This document shows positions 20,850 to 29,940 of a stretch of 64,000 bases of DNA, piece by piece (positions within the stretch are counted from its first letter, which is position 1; every line of letters starts with the position of its first letter). The position numbers and the translations under genes are program-made. Source of the DNA: Brachionus plicatilis (lineage: Eukaryota > Rotifera > Eurotatoria > Ploima > Brachionidae); contig QEOQ01000114.1 in assembly GCA_010279815.1 (NCBI GenBank), positions 698,255-762,254 on the forward strand. Reading direction: 5' to 3'. Below the pieces are notes generated by a model. That model was given only the letters and a program-made list of their open reading frames with translations. It was not told the origin of the DNA and did not search any database.

Positions 20850-21785
20850 TAAAATGGAAGATCGTGGGTCTGCTAAAAAGTGTAGATAAAAAGCAAAATG
20901 AGATAGTCAAGCTGTTAGGTTTATCTTCAAAATGTGTCTCTTCAACTAAAAAACGATATTAAGAGACAGGTACTGTGTCTGATCGAAGCCATCTGATGGT
21001 AGTCCTCGGAAGTTAACTTTTTGTGATGAAATTTACATTTTTAGAGAGACTAGAAAAAAACCTACATCCAGCTATCAAAAACTCGCCACTGATTTTTATT
21101 CTAAGACTCAAGGTGTCAGAATAAGTAAGTTTACTGTAATAAGATTTCTCTAAAAAAAAAGGTTTTTAGTCTCATACAGCGGAAATAAAACCTCTTCTAA
21201 ACATAAAAGATAGACAAAAAAGATATGAGTGGTATAAAAAGAGACTTAATTGGACAGTAAAAGATTGCTCCAGAGTTATCTTCAGTGACGAGTTCAATTT
21301 TTTGGTCTTGAATCGTAAATCAAGAGTAATAGTAAAAAAGTTAAAAATGGGAAGTTTCATCCGAATTCAATTTTCAATTTTCATTTCAAGTTTCATTGTT
21401 GTTTCTACATAAACACCTTGGAAAACAATCTTTTACCATCTGTTTAACTCCTATTTGAGCCAAACGACTTTTGGATTTTTCAGCAAGATGGCGTTTCGGC
21501 ACACACTGCTCACTCAGTAAACCACTGGTTCAAAGAACAGAACTTTAAGCTTCTGGCATGGTGTGCCCGTTCACCAGATCCCAACCCAATTGAGAACTTG
21601 TGGTCATATATGGATTCCAAATTGGTAGACACTAAAGTAACCTCTATTGAGCATTTAAAAGAGGTTTAACACAAAGAGTGCTTAAAATTCCGACTGAGTA
21701 CGTACAAAAATTGATTTAATCTATGCCAAAAAGAGTTTTCGCTTGTTATAAAGCCAAAGGCAGTCATCTTAAATATTAAATTGTA
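20850..21785 (+). pseudogene. Tc1 transposase (DD34E type), broken
   Basis: A reading across several frames shows a helix-turn-helix start (KQNEIVKLLGLSSKCVSS, then TGTVSDR). It continues with RQKRYEWYKKRLNWTVKD, IFSDEFNF (first Asp), FQQDGVSAHTAHSVNHWF (second Asp) and SPDPNPIENLWSYMD (the Glu). The spacing between the last two acids is about 34 residues, as in Tc1 proteins, which cut and paste DNA at TA sites. Frameshifts and in-frame stops (for example near 20960, 21150 and 21667) inactivate it. Confidence 0.85.
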
Positions 21786-22034
21786 AAAATTTCTAAACTT
21801 TTTTGACTGATGACAAAAAAAATTATGAAAAAAAGCCGCTTTTTTTAATTTTTCTGACTTTAATATGCGTAAAAACAATTATTTTGTTAAACAAAAAAAA
21901 TATTAACTTTTGCAACATACTGTAGAAGGCATACAAAGAAAAGCAACTAAACTGATTGAAAAGTTTAAAAACTTGCAGGGAAAATACTTTTGTCAAATGC
22001 TTTTTTTAAGTCCGCACTTGGACTTTTATATTAG

Positions 22035-22952
22035 TAGTGTTGGGGGCCGGTCGAGAGGCCACGTGGCCGGCCAGAAAAAAAAAATGGCCGAGACCGTGGC
22101 CGGCCGTGCAAGCGGCCAAAAAACGGCCGGTCCATTTAACGGCCAATGACCGTGCCTGGCCGGCCAAGCCGCGGCCAACTGACGGACCGACCGTGAAAAG
22201 GCCGGCCAAATTTTAAAAGACCGTGAGGTGGCCGTTCGACCTTCGGCCTAAAAAAAAAACGACCGTAAAGTGGCCGGCCAACTGACTGACCGACCGTGAA
22301 GTGGCCGGCCAAATTTTAGAAAACCGTGAGGTGGCCGGCCAACTGATTGACCGACTGTGAAGTGGCCGGCCAACTGAAAGACCGTTAAACGGCCGACCGT
22401 GTGCAGACCGTCCGGCCACAAAACGGTCCTAAAAAAAATTTTACTACGATGTTTAAAAAAATTCAAAAACATTAAAGAAAAATTAAAAATTTTAAAGAAA
22501 TAAAAATTAAAACTAATTAGATTTTCATCATCGATTTTTATAAATTTAATTTTTTTTTTATTAAAATCGTTTTTATAAAAAAACTATCTAAAATACCGAA
22601 TTATAAATTTATATATAGAATTTAACGATTTTTGAAAAATATCGAAAAAATTTTGGGTTAATAATTAAAAATTACCTGATCCAAAATTTTGATAAATAAT
22701 AAATTCTACTTTCGGTTCGTACACACGGTCGGTCCGTCAGTTGGCCGGCCACTTCACGGTCGGTTTTTATTTTGGCCGATAGTTGGCCGGCCACTTCGCG
22801 GTTTTCTAAAATTTGGCCGGTCAATTCACGGACGGTCTAAAATGCGGCCGTTAAATTCACAGCCAAAATAGGCCGTTTAAACTGGCCGGCCAAGTGGCCG
22901 TTCAAGTCCGGCCGTAGACCGGCCGGCCAAAGTTGGCCGCCGCCCAACACTA
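22035..22952. mobile_element. GC-rich foldback, hAT-like ends, TSD TATATTAG
   Basis: 918 bp whose ends read TAGTGTTGGG and its mirror CCCAACACTA, flanked on both sides by TATATTAG (22027-22034 and 22953-22960). An 8-bp duplication with a TAGTGTT-type end fits hAT elements. Both subterminal regions (22045-22435 and 22725-22940) are packed with GGCCGGCC, GACCGTGAAGTGG and CAACTGACNGACCG words in inverted orientation, around an AT-rich centre. G+C in the arms is far above the surroundings. It has no transposase; the many open frames here are side effects of the repeats. Confidence 0.8.
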
Positions 22953-23205
22953 TATATTAGTGACTTTGACTTTCACTAGGCTGCCAAAATAACTATAAAA
23001 TAAAATAATAATAAAAAACTCATGTGGCTCACTTTTAAATAACTTGGACTTAAATATTGGACTTTTAAACAACTCTGAGTAAAAGGACTGCCTTAGAAAG
23101 CTAAAATTTACGACGCTTGTGGATAGAAGATTGAGAGGTGATCTGATTAAATTATTTAAAATTGTAAAACATTTTGAGATGGTTGAATGGATAAATATAA
23201 AATAA

Positions 23206-23535
23206 TAATTTTAATTTAAAAAATATATTCAATTTTTAAGAATTTTATTTAAAGTTCTAAATTTTTTTCATTTAATTAAATTTAAATTTGAGTTAATTAA
23301 ACTCAATTTTTTTGTAATTTTGATAGTAGCAAATTTTTAAATTTTAAATTTAGATTTCAATAATTTCTAAGAAAACAATTCATATTTTATTTTTTGCTAT
23401 CTTATTTTGTTTAATTTTTCTATTGTCTGATAAATTCTCAACTCCCTATCTATTTTTCTTGGGTTTAAATAAATCGGAGTCAAAAATTTAGGTTTCATTT
23501 TTTAGTGAATTAAAATAATGCAAAAATACACTTAA
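23206..23535. other. AT-rich, no gene seen
   Basis: No coding sequence or repeat pair recognised between the two LINE pieces. Confidence 0.5.
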
Positions 23536-23540
23536 CAACC

Positions 23541-24450
23541 AAAATGTACGCAGACGACACTAAAATTATGGCAAATTTAGGCTCAAAAAACACGTCAGAA
23601 AACTCTGTCAAACTTCAACTCGACATAGACACAACAGTTAGCTGGACAACAACTTGGTTAATGCTCCTCAATGCAGAGAAATGTAAAGTAATGCATATTG
23701 GCAAATCAAATCCAAAAACAACTTACACAATGAGCTGTTATGACTCGAACTTAACCGTTGATATTGCCACAACCGAACTCGAAAAAGATCTCGGAGTACT
23801 AATCTCTAACGATCTTAAGCCTAGCGCTCAAGTAAACAAAGCAGCTTCAAAAGCAAATAGTTTATTAGGTCTTCTAAAAAGGACATTCGTTTTCAGAGAT
23901 GCTAAACTCTGGAAAAAACTTTATACGTCTTACGTGAGACCTCAAATTGAATTCGCCGTCTCGGCCTGGTCACTTTATACCAAAAAAGACATAAACACAC
24001 TCGAAAAAGTTCAACACAGAGCCACCAAAGTCTCTCACGAGTTAAGACATCTTCCGTATAAAATAAGATGCAACAGATTAGGCTTATCATCATTATTCAT
24101 CAGAAGTATACGCGGCGATCTAATTCAAAAGTACAAACTCGAAAAAGGTCTAGAAGAAATCAACTGGCACGAAAATCCTAAATGCGGAGAACCTAGAGGT
24201 GGTCATAGAGGGCACTTTAAACGCGAAATAGTTAGATGCTGCAATCAGAGACACGAATTCTTTAACAACAGAATAGCAAACACTTGGAATTCACTCCCAA
24301 ACGAAGTCATAGAATCGCTTAATATCAAGACTTTCAAGATCAACTTAGACAAACACATTGGTAACTGCCACAGGGTGTCAGTCGCATAGCTGACGCGCTC
24401 CGCGTGATTCATCACGCTGCAGTTTTAAACTACTACTACTACTAACAAAA
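23541..24450 (+). mobile_element. 5'-truncated LINE with intact ORF2 end and (CTA)n tail
   Basis: It begins inside the RT active site and runs through the stop codon, two hairpins (GTCAG/CTGAC over the stop, GCGTGAT/ATCACGC), then TGCAGTTTTAAACTAC and CTA units. Absence of stops over 281 codons suggests recent insertion. TAACAA occurs just before the start and just after the tail and may be a target duplication. Confidence 0.8.
23544..24389 (+). CDS. LINE ORF2, from RT catalytic motif to C-terminus
   Basis: 281 residues starting exactly at MYADDTK, which holds the YADD active site of the reverse transcriptase. Downstream are the palm/thumb landmarks WLMLLNAEKCKVMHIGK and KDLGVLISNDLKPSAQV. 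The CR1/L2 C-terminal domain follows (YVRPQIEFAVSAWSLYTKKD, LEKVQHRATKVSHELRHLP, SIRGDLIQKYKLEKGLEEI, FFNNRIANTWNSLPNEV). Upstream parts (endonuclease, fingers) are missing because the insertion was 5'-truncated; the ATG is accidental. Not functional alone. Similar fragments lie at 19731, 21925, 33423, 35447, 52480, 55800 and 56335. Confidence 0.9.
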   Translation: MYADDTKIMANLGSKNTSENSVKLQLDIDTTVSWTTTWLMLLNAEKCKVMHIGKSNPKTTYTMSCYDSNLTVDIATTELEKDLGVLISNDLKPSAQVNKAASKANSLLGLLKRTFVFRDAKLWKKLYTSYVRPQIEFAVSAWSLYTKKDINTLEKVQHRATKVSHELRHLPYKIRCNRLGLSSLFIRSIRGDLIQKYKLEKGLEEINWHENPKCGEPRGGHRGHFKREIVRCCNQRHEFFNNRIANTWNSLPNEVIESLNIKTFKINLDKHIGNCHRVSVA

Positions 24451-24525
24451 AAAATTCAAATTTTTTATTTAAGATAATTAAAATCTAAAAAAATATTTTT
24501 TTTTACCAATTATTTAAAAAAAAAT

Positions 24526-25130
24526 TTATTCAACCAAGCCCTTAGACATTTGACAAGTTATAAACTCAAAACATTTTAACCATGCGATTTTCCTCTGCTC
24601 ATTGAATTCGGATCCGAGAGCTTCGCTTAGAACTTCAATGAATGCGTCCTGCATGATATGAAAATAGCATTTTTTAGCGCCATAAAATGTATGTTTTTTT
24701 CCAAGTTCAACTAATGAACCATTTTGACGATTATTTTTTTCCAGTGTATTTACAGCAGCGTTAATGGCTTCGAATATGTTATTGCCGTGGGACCTAAGCT
24801 GTGGATTTTCTCTCATCTCTTCTTCCGTATTCAATTTGGCAGCAAACTTCCAGATATGTTTTATCTCTGGATGTCGTTGAAAAATTCTTTAAAAAAATTA
24901 AATTGTTTTATTTTGAAAATCTTATTTATACTTTACTTTATCATCATATTTATTCCATGAGTTTTGAAATCACCTTTTTTGGTTAAATCTCTCCATGAGG
25001 AACGAATTATCTTTATGTCCTCTGGGCTCAAAAAAATTTTACATTGATCTGATTTAAAACCATTGGCAGCTTTGAAATCATTTTTTTTCAGTGTTTCCAT
25101 TTTAAGCTCTTTGGTTGAATGGCATCCCAT
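24526..25130 (-). CDS. Globin (globin X-like), two exons
   Basis: Exon 1 is 25130-24937, the intron 24936-24887 (50 nt, GT...AG), exon 2 24886-24526, giving 184 residues. The splice falls after the second base of Lys65, which aligns to helix position B12: the ancestral B12.2 globin intron. The other classical intron (G7.0) is absent. Heme ligands are present: distal His98 (E7, LRSHGNN) and proximal His130 (F8, LGKKHTF). Trp46 fits A12. CD1, almost always Phe, is Trp77. I chose the start at 25130 because it gives Met-Gly-Cys, the N-terminus of acylated membrane globins such as globin X. An upstream in-frame ATG (25211) would add a hydrophobic 27-residue stretch. Likely an intracellular or membrane-bound respiratory/redox globin; the exact class is inferred. 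Confidence 0.9.
24887..24936 (-). other. 50-nt globin intron (B12.2)
   Basis: On the minus strand the donor is GTAAAGTATAA and the acceptor TTTTTTTAAAG. Removing it joins INMMIK to IFQRHPEIK in frame. The length equals that of the exchanger intron. Confidence 0.85.
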
Positions 25131-25214
25131 TATTTCATATTTTAATATCTGAATAAAAAATGATAAAACTGAAAAAAGAATTTTTAAAAAATTGGCAGAT
25201 TTAATTTTCATTTA

Positions 25215-26840
25215 GCAGTCAATTAAACAATTTGTCTTTTTTATAAAAATTTGGTGTAAATTAAACATAATTTGCTTTAATTCTTCTTGATGACTTTTGT
25301 TATTTCGGTGTTTTTTAAATAATTTTAAAGAAAATTTTAAAAGCTTGAGGCATTTTATTTTAAGGACTTGACTCAAATTAATTTTTGTCGTATAAAAATC
25401 AATACCTCAAATTTTTAATATCTTTTTACATTTTTTTCAAATAAGAGAAGACATTAAATCGAATTCAATAAACAGTGATAAAAATGCCAAAAAAGATCGT
25501 TTAAATTAATATTAAAAGAATTGTTCATGAATTTAAATGGAATTTTTGTTGTGAAAAAAGTCAATATTTGAAGTTCCAAAATAAAATAAAAATTGAAAAA
25601 TTAAATAACAGTATGTTGAATGAATTTTTTTTAGGATAAACAAAAATTATACAAATAAAAATTGTCAATAATCCTTGAGAAATTGTTGAATGGCAAAATG
25701 AAGTTTAAGAACATTTCATCTAAAAGGCTTCTTCAGAGTCTAAAAAACTGTTTTAATATTTTAATATAAATTTTTAATAAATAACTTTATGAAATAAAGA
25801 ATAATTTAATTCACATAATTTTTTAATTTGGCAAATTTTTATTTTACTTTTATTATATGTTATATGTAAAGTTAAAAATCCTCAAAAATTAATACAAATT
25901 TATTTAAATCGATAAGGCAATTTATTCTTTTATTTTATTTAGATTTTTTCTTATTATTATTTTGATTAAATGGCCAAGAATTATTCTCTTAAATTTTTTT
26001 AGAAATAAAAAGTAATATAAAATTTAAAATTCTATTTTTTAGAAAAATTCAGCTGAAAAAAAGTTGTTAATCAAATCTGTTTTTTTAAATTAAAAAATTC
26101 AATACAAATTAGGATTAATTTTTTCTATTCTATTTTATTAAACTGAAGCTTTAAATAATTGGCCTATTAAAGACAAAAAATGCAAAAAATTATTTACTTA
26201 TTAAAAATGCTGACTGACCAGTCGAGTCAGTCGGTTTTATTAAAAATAATAAAAAGTGAAAAAATTTAATTTATTTTCTTATCTATTGTTCAACGCTGCA
26301 AAATGATCATTGGCCAAAAATTATAAAATCAAAAATTTGTTCGCAGGGCTATGAGCCATCGATCTTATATTTTAAAAAAACCTTTGAAATAATTGATTCA
26401 GCGCAAACCAAGACGACCTCGATAAATGAAAATTATTTTTTTTCGCTTTCTAATTAAATTAAGTAATTTTTGTTTTAAATCTCGAGTGATTTTAGACCTA
26501 TTTTATTTTTTTACTAAATTTTAAATTTCAAATTTTACAGTCTTCTGTTCCTAAATCTAAATTAAAATTTAAAATTTTAGTTTTTAGATTTTAACTCTGT
26601 ATTTTTTAAAGTAATTTAGTTATTAAAAAACCATATTTCGAATTAGAAAAACAAGGTAGATAAAGTTGCGTTATTTTAAAATAATTTTTTGGGCCTTGAT
26701 CATCTTGCCAGGATACACAGTTAATTTTTTAGAAGCATGGCATTCAAAAAATTTAATGGTTAAAAATCCTTAAAATGATTCACAATTTCAATCATATTGA
26801 AATGAAATTCAAAATCAAACAAAAAAAAAAGAAAAGAAAA
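25215..26840. other. AT-rich, no gene seen
   Basis: No firm feature. 26355-26440 has exon-like composition (a CAG followed by an open frame, GYEPSILYFKKTFEIIDSAQ) but no recognised family. The short mirrored word ACTGACCAGTCGAGTCAGT at 26212-26231 is an imperfect palindrome. Confidence 0.4.
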
Positions 26841-26844
26841 ATAT

Positions 26845-26960
26845 GAAAAAAAAATATATGAATTTCGCCGAAAGCGTAATTCAGTAGCCGCCATAGAGTG
26901 CCTAAGCATACTTGCAGCAGCTTAATATTATTATCATTATTATTATTTAATTTTTTACCA
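26845..26960 (+). mobile_element. LINE extreme 3' end with (ATT)n tail
   Basis: The frame reads YEFRRKRNSVAAIECLSILA, then AA and a stop, followed directly by ATTATTATC-type repeats. Peptide type and tail fit the last residues of a CR1/L2-like ORF2. Only about 60 bp are coding, so the call is tentative. Confidence 0.4.
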
Positions 26961-28675
26961 TCGCGAATCGTGTAAAAATATAAAACTTCTCGATATTTTC
27001 TTACTTAAAATTTATTCATTGTGAACCATATTTCTATACAAAATATTAATCAGAATTAAAAAACACGATAGGAAAAAAGGAAGAAATAGATCAACTCGAT
27101 CCATTGCTTCCAGAAATATTTTGTTGATAGCAATGGGAACAATTATTATTGCTAGTTGTTAGGTCTTTGTAAACAAAAAATATTAATAATTATTGATTTT
27201 TATTCCAATTGGAGCAAACAGAGTAATCTAGACTAAAAAATGAAAACAGATTCACTAAAAAAAATTTCAAAAATTTCTAGGTGTTGGTGACTCTATTAGC
27301 TCAAAATTTCCGAACAAATTTGCTTATCTAAATGTTTTTTTTTAAACATATACAAAAAATTTATGCAAAATATACGATTGATGTAAAAAATTTAAATATC
27401 TCTTTTTAAATTTTGTTATTTTGTTAAAATAATTTTGTTTTTTATAATTAACTCTTTTAGTCTTAAACTTAAAAACCTTTAATATTTATAAATAATTATT
27501 AATATTAAATTCATTTGAACAAAAGCTAGTGCCAAACTCTGTTGAGCCAAATGAACCCGTTTATTTTAAATAAATTTATTATGAGCTTAAATTAAAATTA
27601 TATAAATAATTGAATACTACATTAAAATTGTTTATAAAAAATATCAAAATTTGAAGGTATCCCGAGATAAAAAAAAATTAAAAAACAATAGAAATATTTG
27701 ATTGCTTTTACGCGTTATAAAGGGACAAAACGAACTATAAGCGCAAAAAAAAACAACAAAAATTAAAAATAAATAAATTCTAACAAATACATAGAATCAT
27801 TATTATTCTTTTTTTAATAATTATAAAAATCAAATAATAATTTTTGTTTTTAATTTTAAGGATTTACTCATTTTTAAAATTTTTAAAAAGTTCTATCTGA
27901 ATTTCTAATTTTTGACTGTAAATTCGTAAACAATGTCTTTTGAAACTCTAAATTTCATTTTTTTTTTGATGATTAAAAAAATTTTTAATTAAAATTTTTA
28001 AACTCAGGGGCCTAAAAGCTGTTGTCTCTAAAAGACTCATTTAATTTTTTCTATTGAAATTTGTGTTGATGTACAAAAGTTTTTCCAAAACCGTGACCAT
28101 ATTAACCGGACAGGTTTATTCGAGCCCGTTTAGTAATCGTTTTGGAGGGCGGATTTAAAATTAAATAAATTTTTTTTTCTAATTTCTTATTTATTAAAAA
28201 AATAAATTTTAAAATATTCTTCAGAACACTGACTTGAAAATTTTTTTTATTTATTTTTGAGTCAAATTTAAAATTTGAATATTTGCTGTTATAGTTTTCT
28301 ATTGGTGGCCTAAGTTAAAGTCAAAATCAATAAAATTAAATTTTTGAAAAATTTTGAAAAATTTTAAATAAATCATTTAAATTTAAACATTTTTTTTTGA
28401 TTTTTGAATTTTAGCTCTATTTTATTTAAATAAAGTTCAAGAAACATTAGATTTTAAAAAATTTTCATATTTTTAAATAAATAAATGTTAAGAGTAAAGA
28501 AATCGAAATTCTTAAGTGTTCGGCTAAAGATGTTTTTAGATTTTTAAGAAAAATAAGGATTTCAGATAGCAAATTTTGAGAGTTTGTTTAGGATGTATAA
28601 CTTGAAACAATAATTTTATTGACTTGTTGAAACTAAAAAAAAGTGAATCATGTTTATTTAAACGACAAATCAGGA
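26961..28675. other. AT-rich, no gene seen
   Basis: No coding sequence, TIR pair or RNA gene recognised. Confidence 0.5.
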
Positions 28676-28679
28676 ATAT

Positions 28680-29245
28680 CCCAGAGTAAGCTTGCCAGAC
28701 AGTTCAATTGTCTTGACGGTCTCAAAAGTTAGTCAGCAGTGCGCTCAAGTCCATGTTTTTAAGTTGTTACCTTTTCTTTTTTTTTTAACTTTCAAGGTTA
28801 ATCAACAGGCTAGTGGCCATGCCATAAAAACCAATTAACACTTCATTTATTTAATTTTTTTAAATAATTATTTCAAGTTAAAAATAAAAATTTATAAATT
28901 TGTTTAAAAAAAAATGTTTAATGAAGCAAAACATTGAAAGGAACAAACCATTCCAGGCCAAACTGATGCTCAAATTAAAGCCGCTAGACCCAAATGCTTA
29001 GCCTTGTAAATAAAGTACGGACTTAAGATTAGATTTTGGACTATTAAAATTATAAAAACTTTAAAAACTTATAGTTTGGGTTTCTGTGCTTGCGAAAAGA
29101 ATCTCAGAGCCAAATATCGTTGAAAGCGGCAATGCAATTAATAGATTGTTTACCAAGATGAATGTGTGAGCAGTAGATTACTTCCCGTCATCAATAAGTA
29201 TCATTCAGACAAAAATTCCGGATACTAAAATGTCTACGTGTAATC
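28680..29245 (+). pseudogene. Mariner-type transposase remnant
   Basis: Scattered frames keep mariner landmarks: an HTH-like SKLARQFNCLDGL near 28690; VWVSA near 29075, then ISEPNIVESGNAIN; and DECVSSRLLPVINKYHSDKN near 29160-29215. In animal mariner relatives this last string precedes the FWPDLAS block, which is seen in the copy at 45011-45485. Multiple stops and frameshifts show long decay. A MITE begins right after it (29256). Confidence 0.5.
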
Positions 29246-29255
29246 AGCTTAACAT

Positions 29256-29796
29256 GGCAAATTGAAGTTTCAGATCAAATTTTAATATCAAAACGATCAT
29301 TTAAAATTTTAAAACTTAATTAATCAAATGATTTTAATAAATTTTAAAGAAATAAATACTAAACATTACTAGAAATGTTATGTCTACTAATGGTTCATTA
29401 TCAAATTAACATCAAAATGATTGATTTCTAATTTATTTAACAAAAACAATCAATAATTTAAATAATTCAGGTTGAGTTAATTCACTAATTCAAATTTATA
29501 ACTTTTTTATCCATTCATTCAAACTGAAATAATTTTATTTTTTTACTTTAATAAATTTTAAATTTTAAAACAGTTAATTTTTTGTCTTTAAAAGTAAGTT
29601 TTCATTAAAATCAATTAAAATATTTAAACCTTATTAGAGCTCAATAAAAAAGGACATTTTAAAATTTTAAATATGAAAATAAACTTCACATGACAATTAA
29701 TTGATTTTGAAAAAATTTATTTTTTCTTTATTATTAAAAAAATATACAATTTATATTTTGATCTTTTGATCTTAATCTCAAACTTCAATTTGCCAT
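29256..29796. mobile_element. MITE family A, full-length copy
   Basis: The termini TGGCAAATTGAAGTTTCAGA (29255-29274) and CTCAAACTTCAATTTGCCA (29778-29796) mirror each other, with GATCAAA just inside on both sides. There is no coding sequence. It is related in ends and length to 42442-42957. Confidence 0.65.
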
Positions 29797-29811
29797 TTTT
29801 GTACAATTTTA

Positions 29812-29940
29812 AATGAGTGATGCCCAAAATGTGACCATGAGTATCTTGCTTAAAATGTGAACTTTATGTTCACCAAATTTCTGTTCACAAATTTTGTGAC
29901 CAAAGTAGTTCACATAAAATAAAAAATGTTCAGCAAATTT
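29812..29940 (+). repeat. Relative of the MULE left terminus
   Basis: The sequence AAAATGTGACCATGAGTATC, then TTCACCAAATTT and GTTCACATAAAATAAAAAAT, follows the same order as 12390-12500 in the left TIR of the MULE at 12353. It may be the left end of a second, larger element whose transposase tail is at 34737. Confidence 0.5.

Larger units (their letters stand above)
19493..21922 (+). mobile_element. Tc1-family transposon interrupted by a palindrome
   Basis: The ends are CAGTATGCTGCAAAAA at 19493 and the mirrored TTTTGCAACATACTG ending at 21922. TA flanks both sides (19491-19492 and 21923-21924), the canonical Tc1/mariner target. The transposase pseudogene occupies 20850-21785. A palindromic element (19668-20715) sits in the 5' UTR. 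Confidence 0.8.
19446..23205 (+). mobile_element. CR1/L2-like LINE fragment split by two transposons
   Basis: Three pieces line up as one LINE C-terminal region. 19450-19492 reads VWNPM, stop, KKDI. 21925-21980 reads VEGIQRKATKLIEKFKNL. 23098-23205 reads LRKLKFTTLVDRRLRGDLIK. In intact CR1-like elements these segments follow each other directly. A Tc1 element separates the first two pieces. A segment including the GC-rich hAT-like element separates the last two. Small indels break the frame. Confidence 0.6.

Noticed and set aside
22006..22871. Several open frames on both strands
   Set aside because: They are produced by GC-rich repeats lacking stop codons. Their peptides repeat the same motif in several frames.
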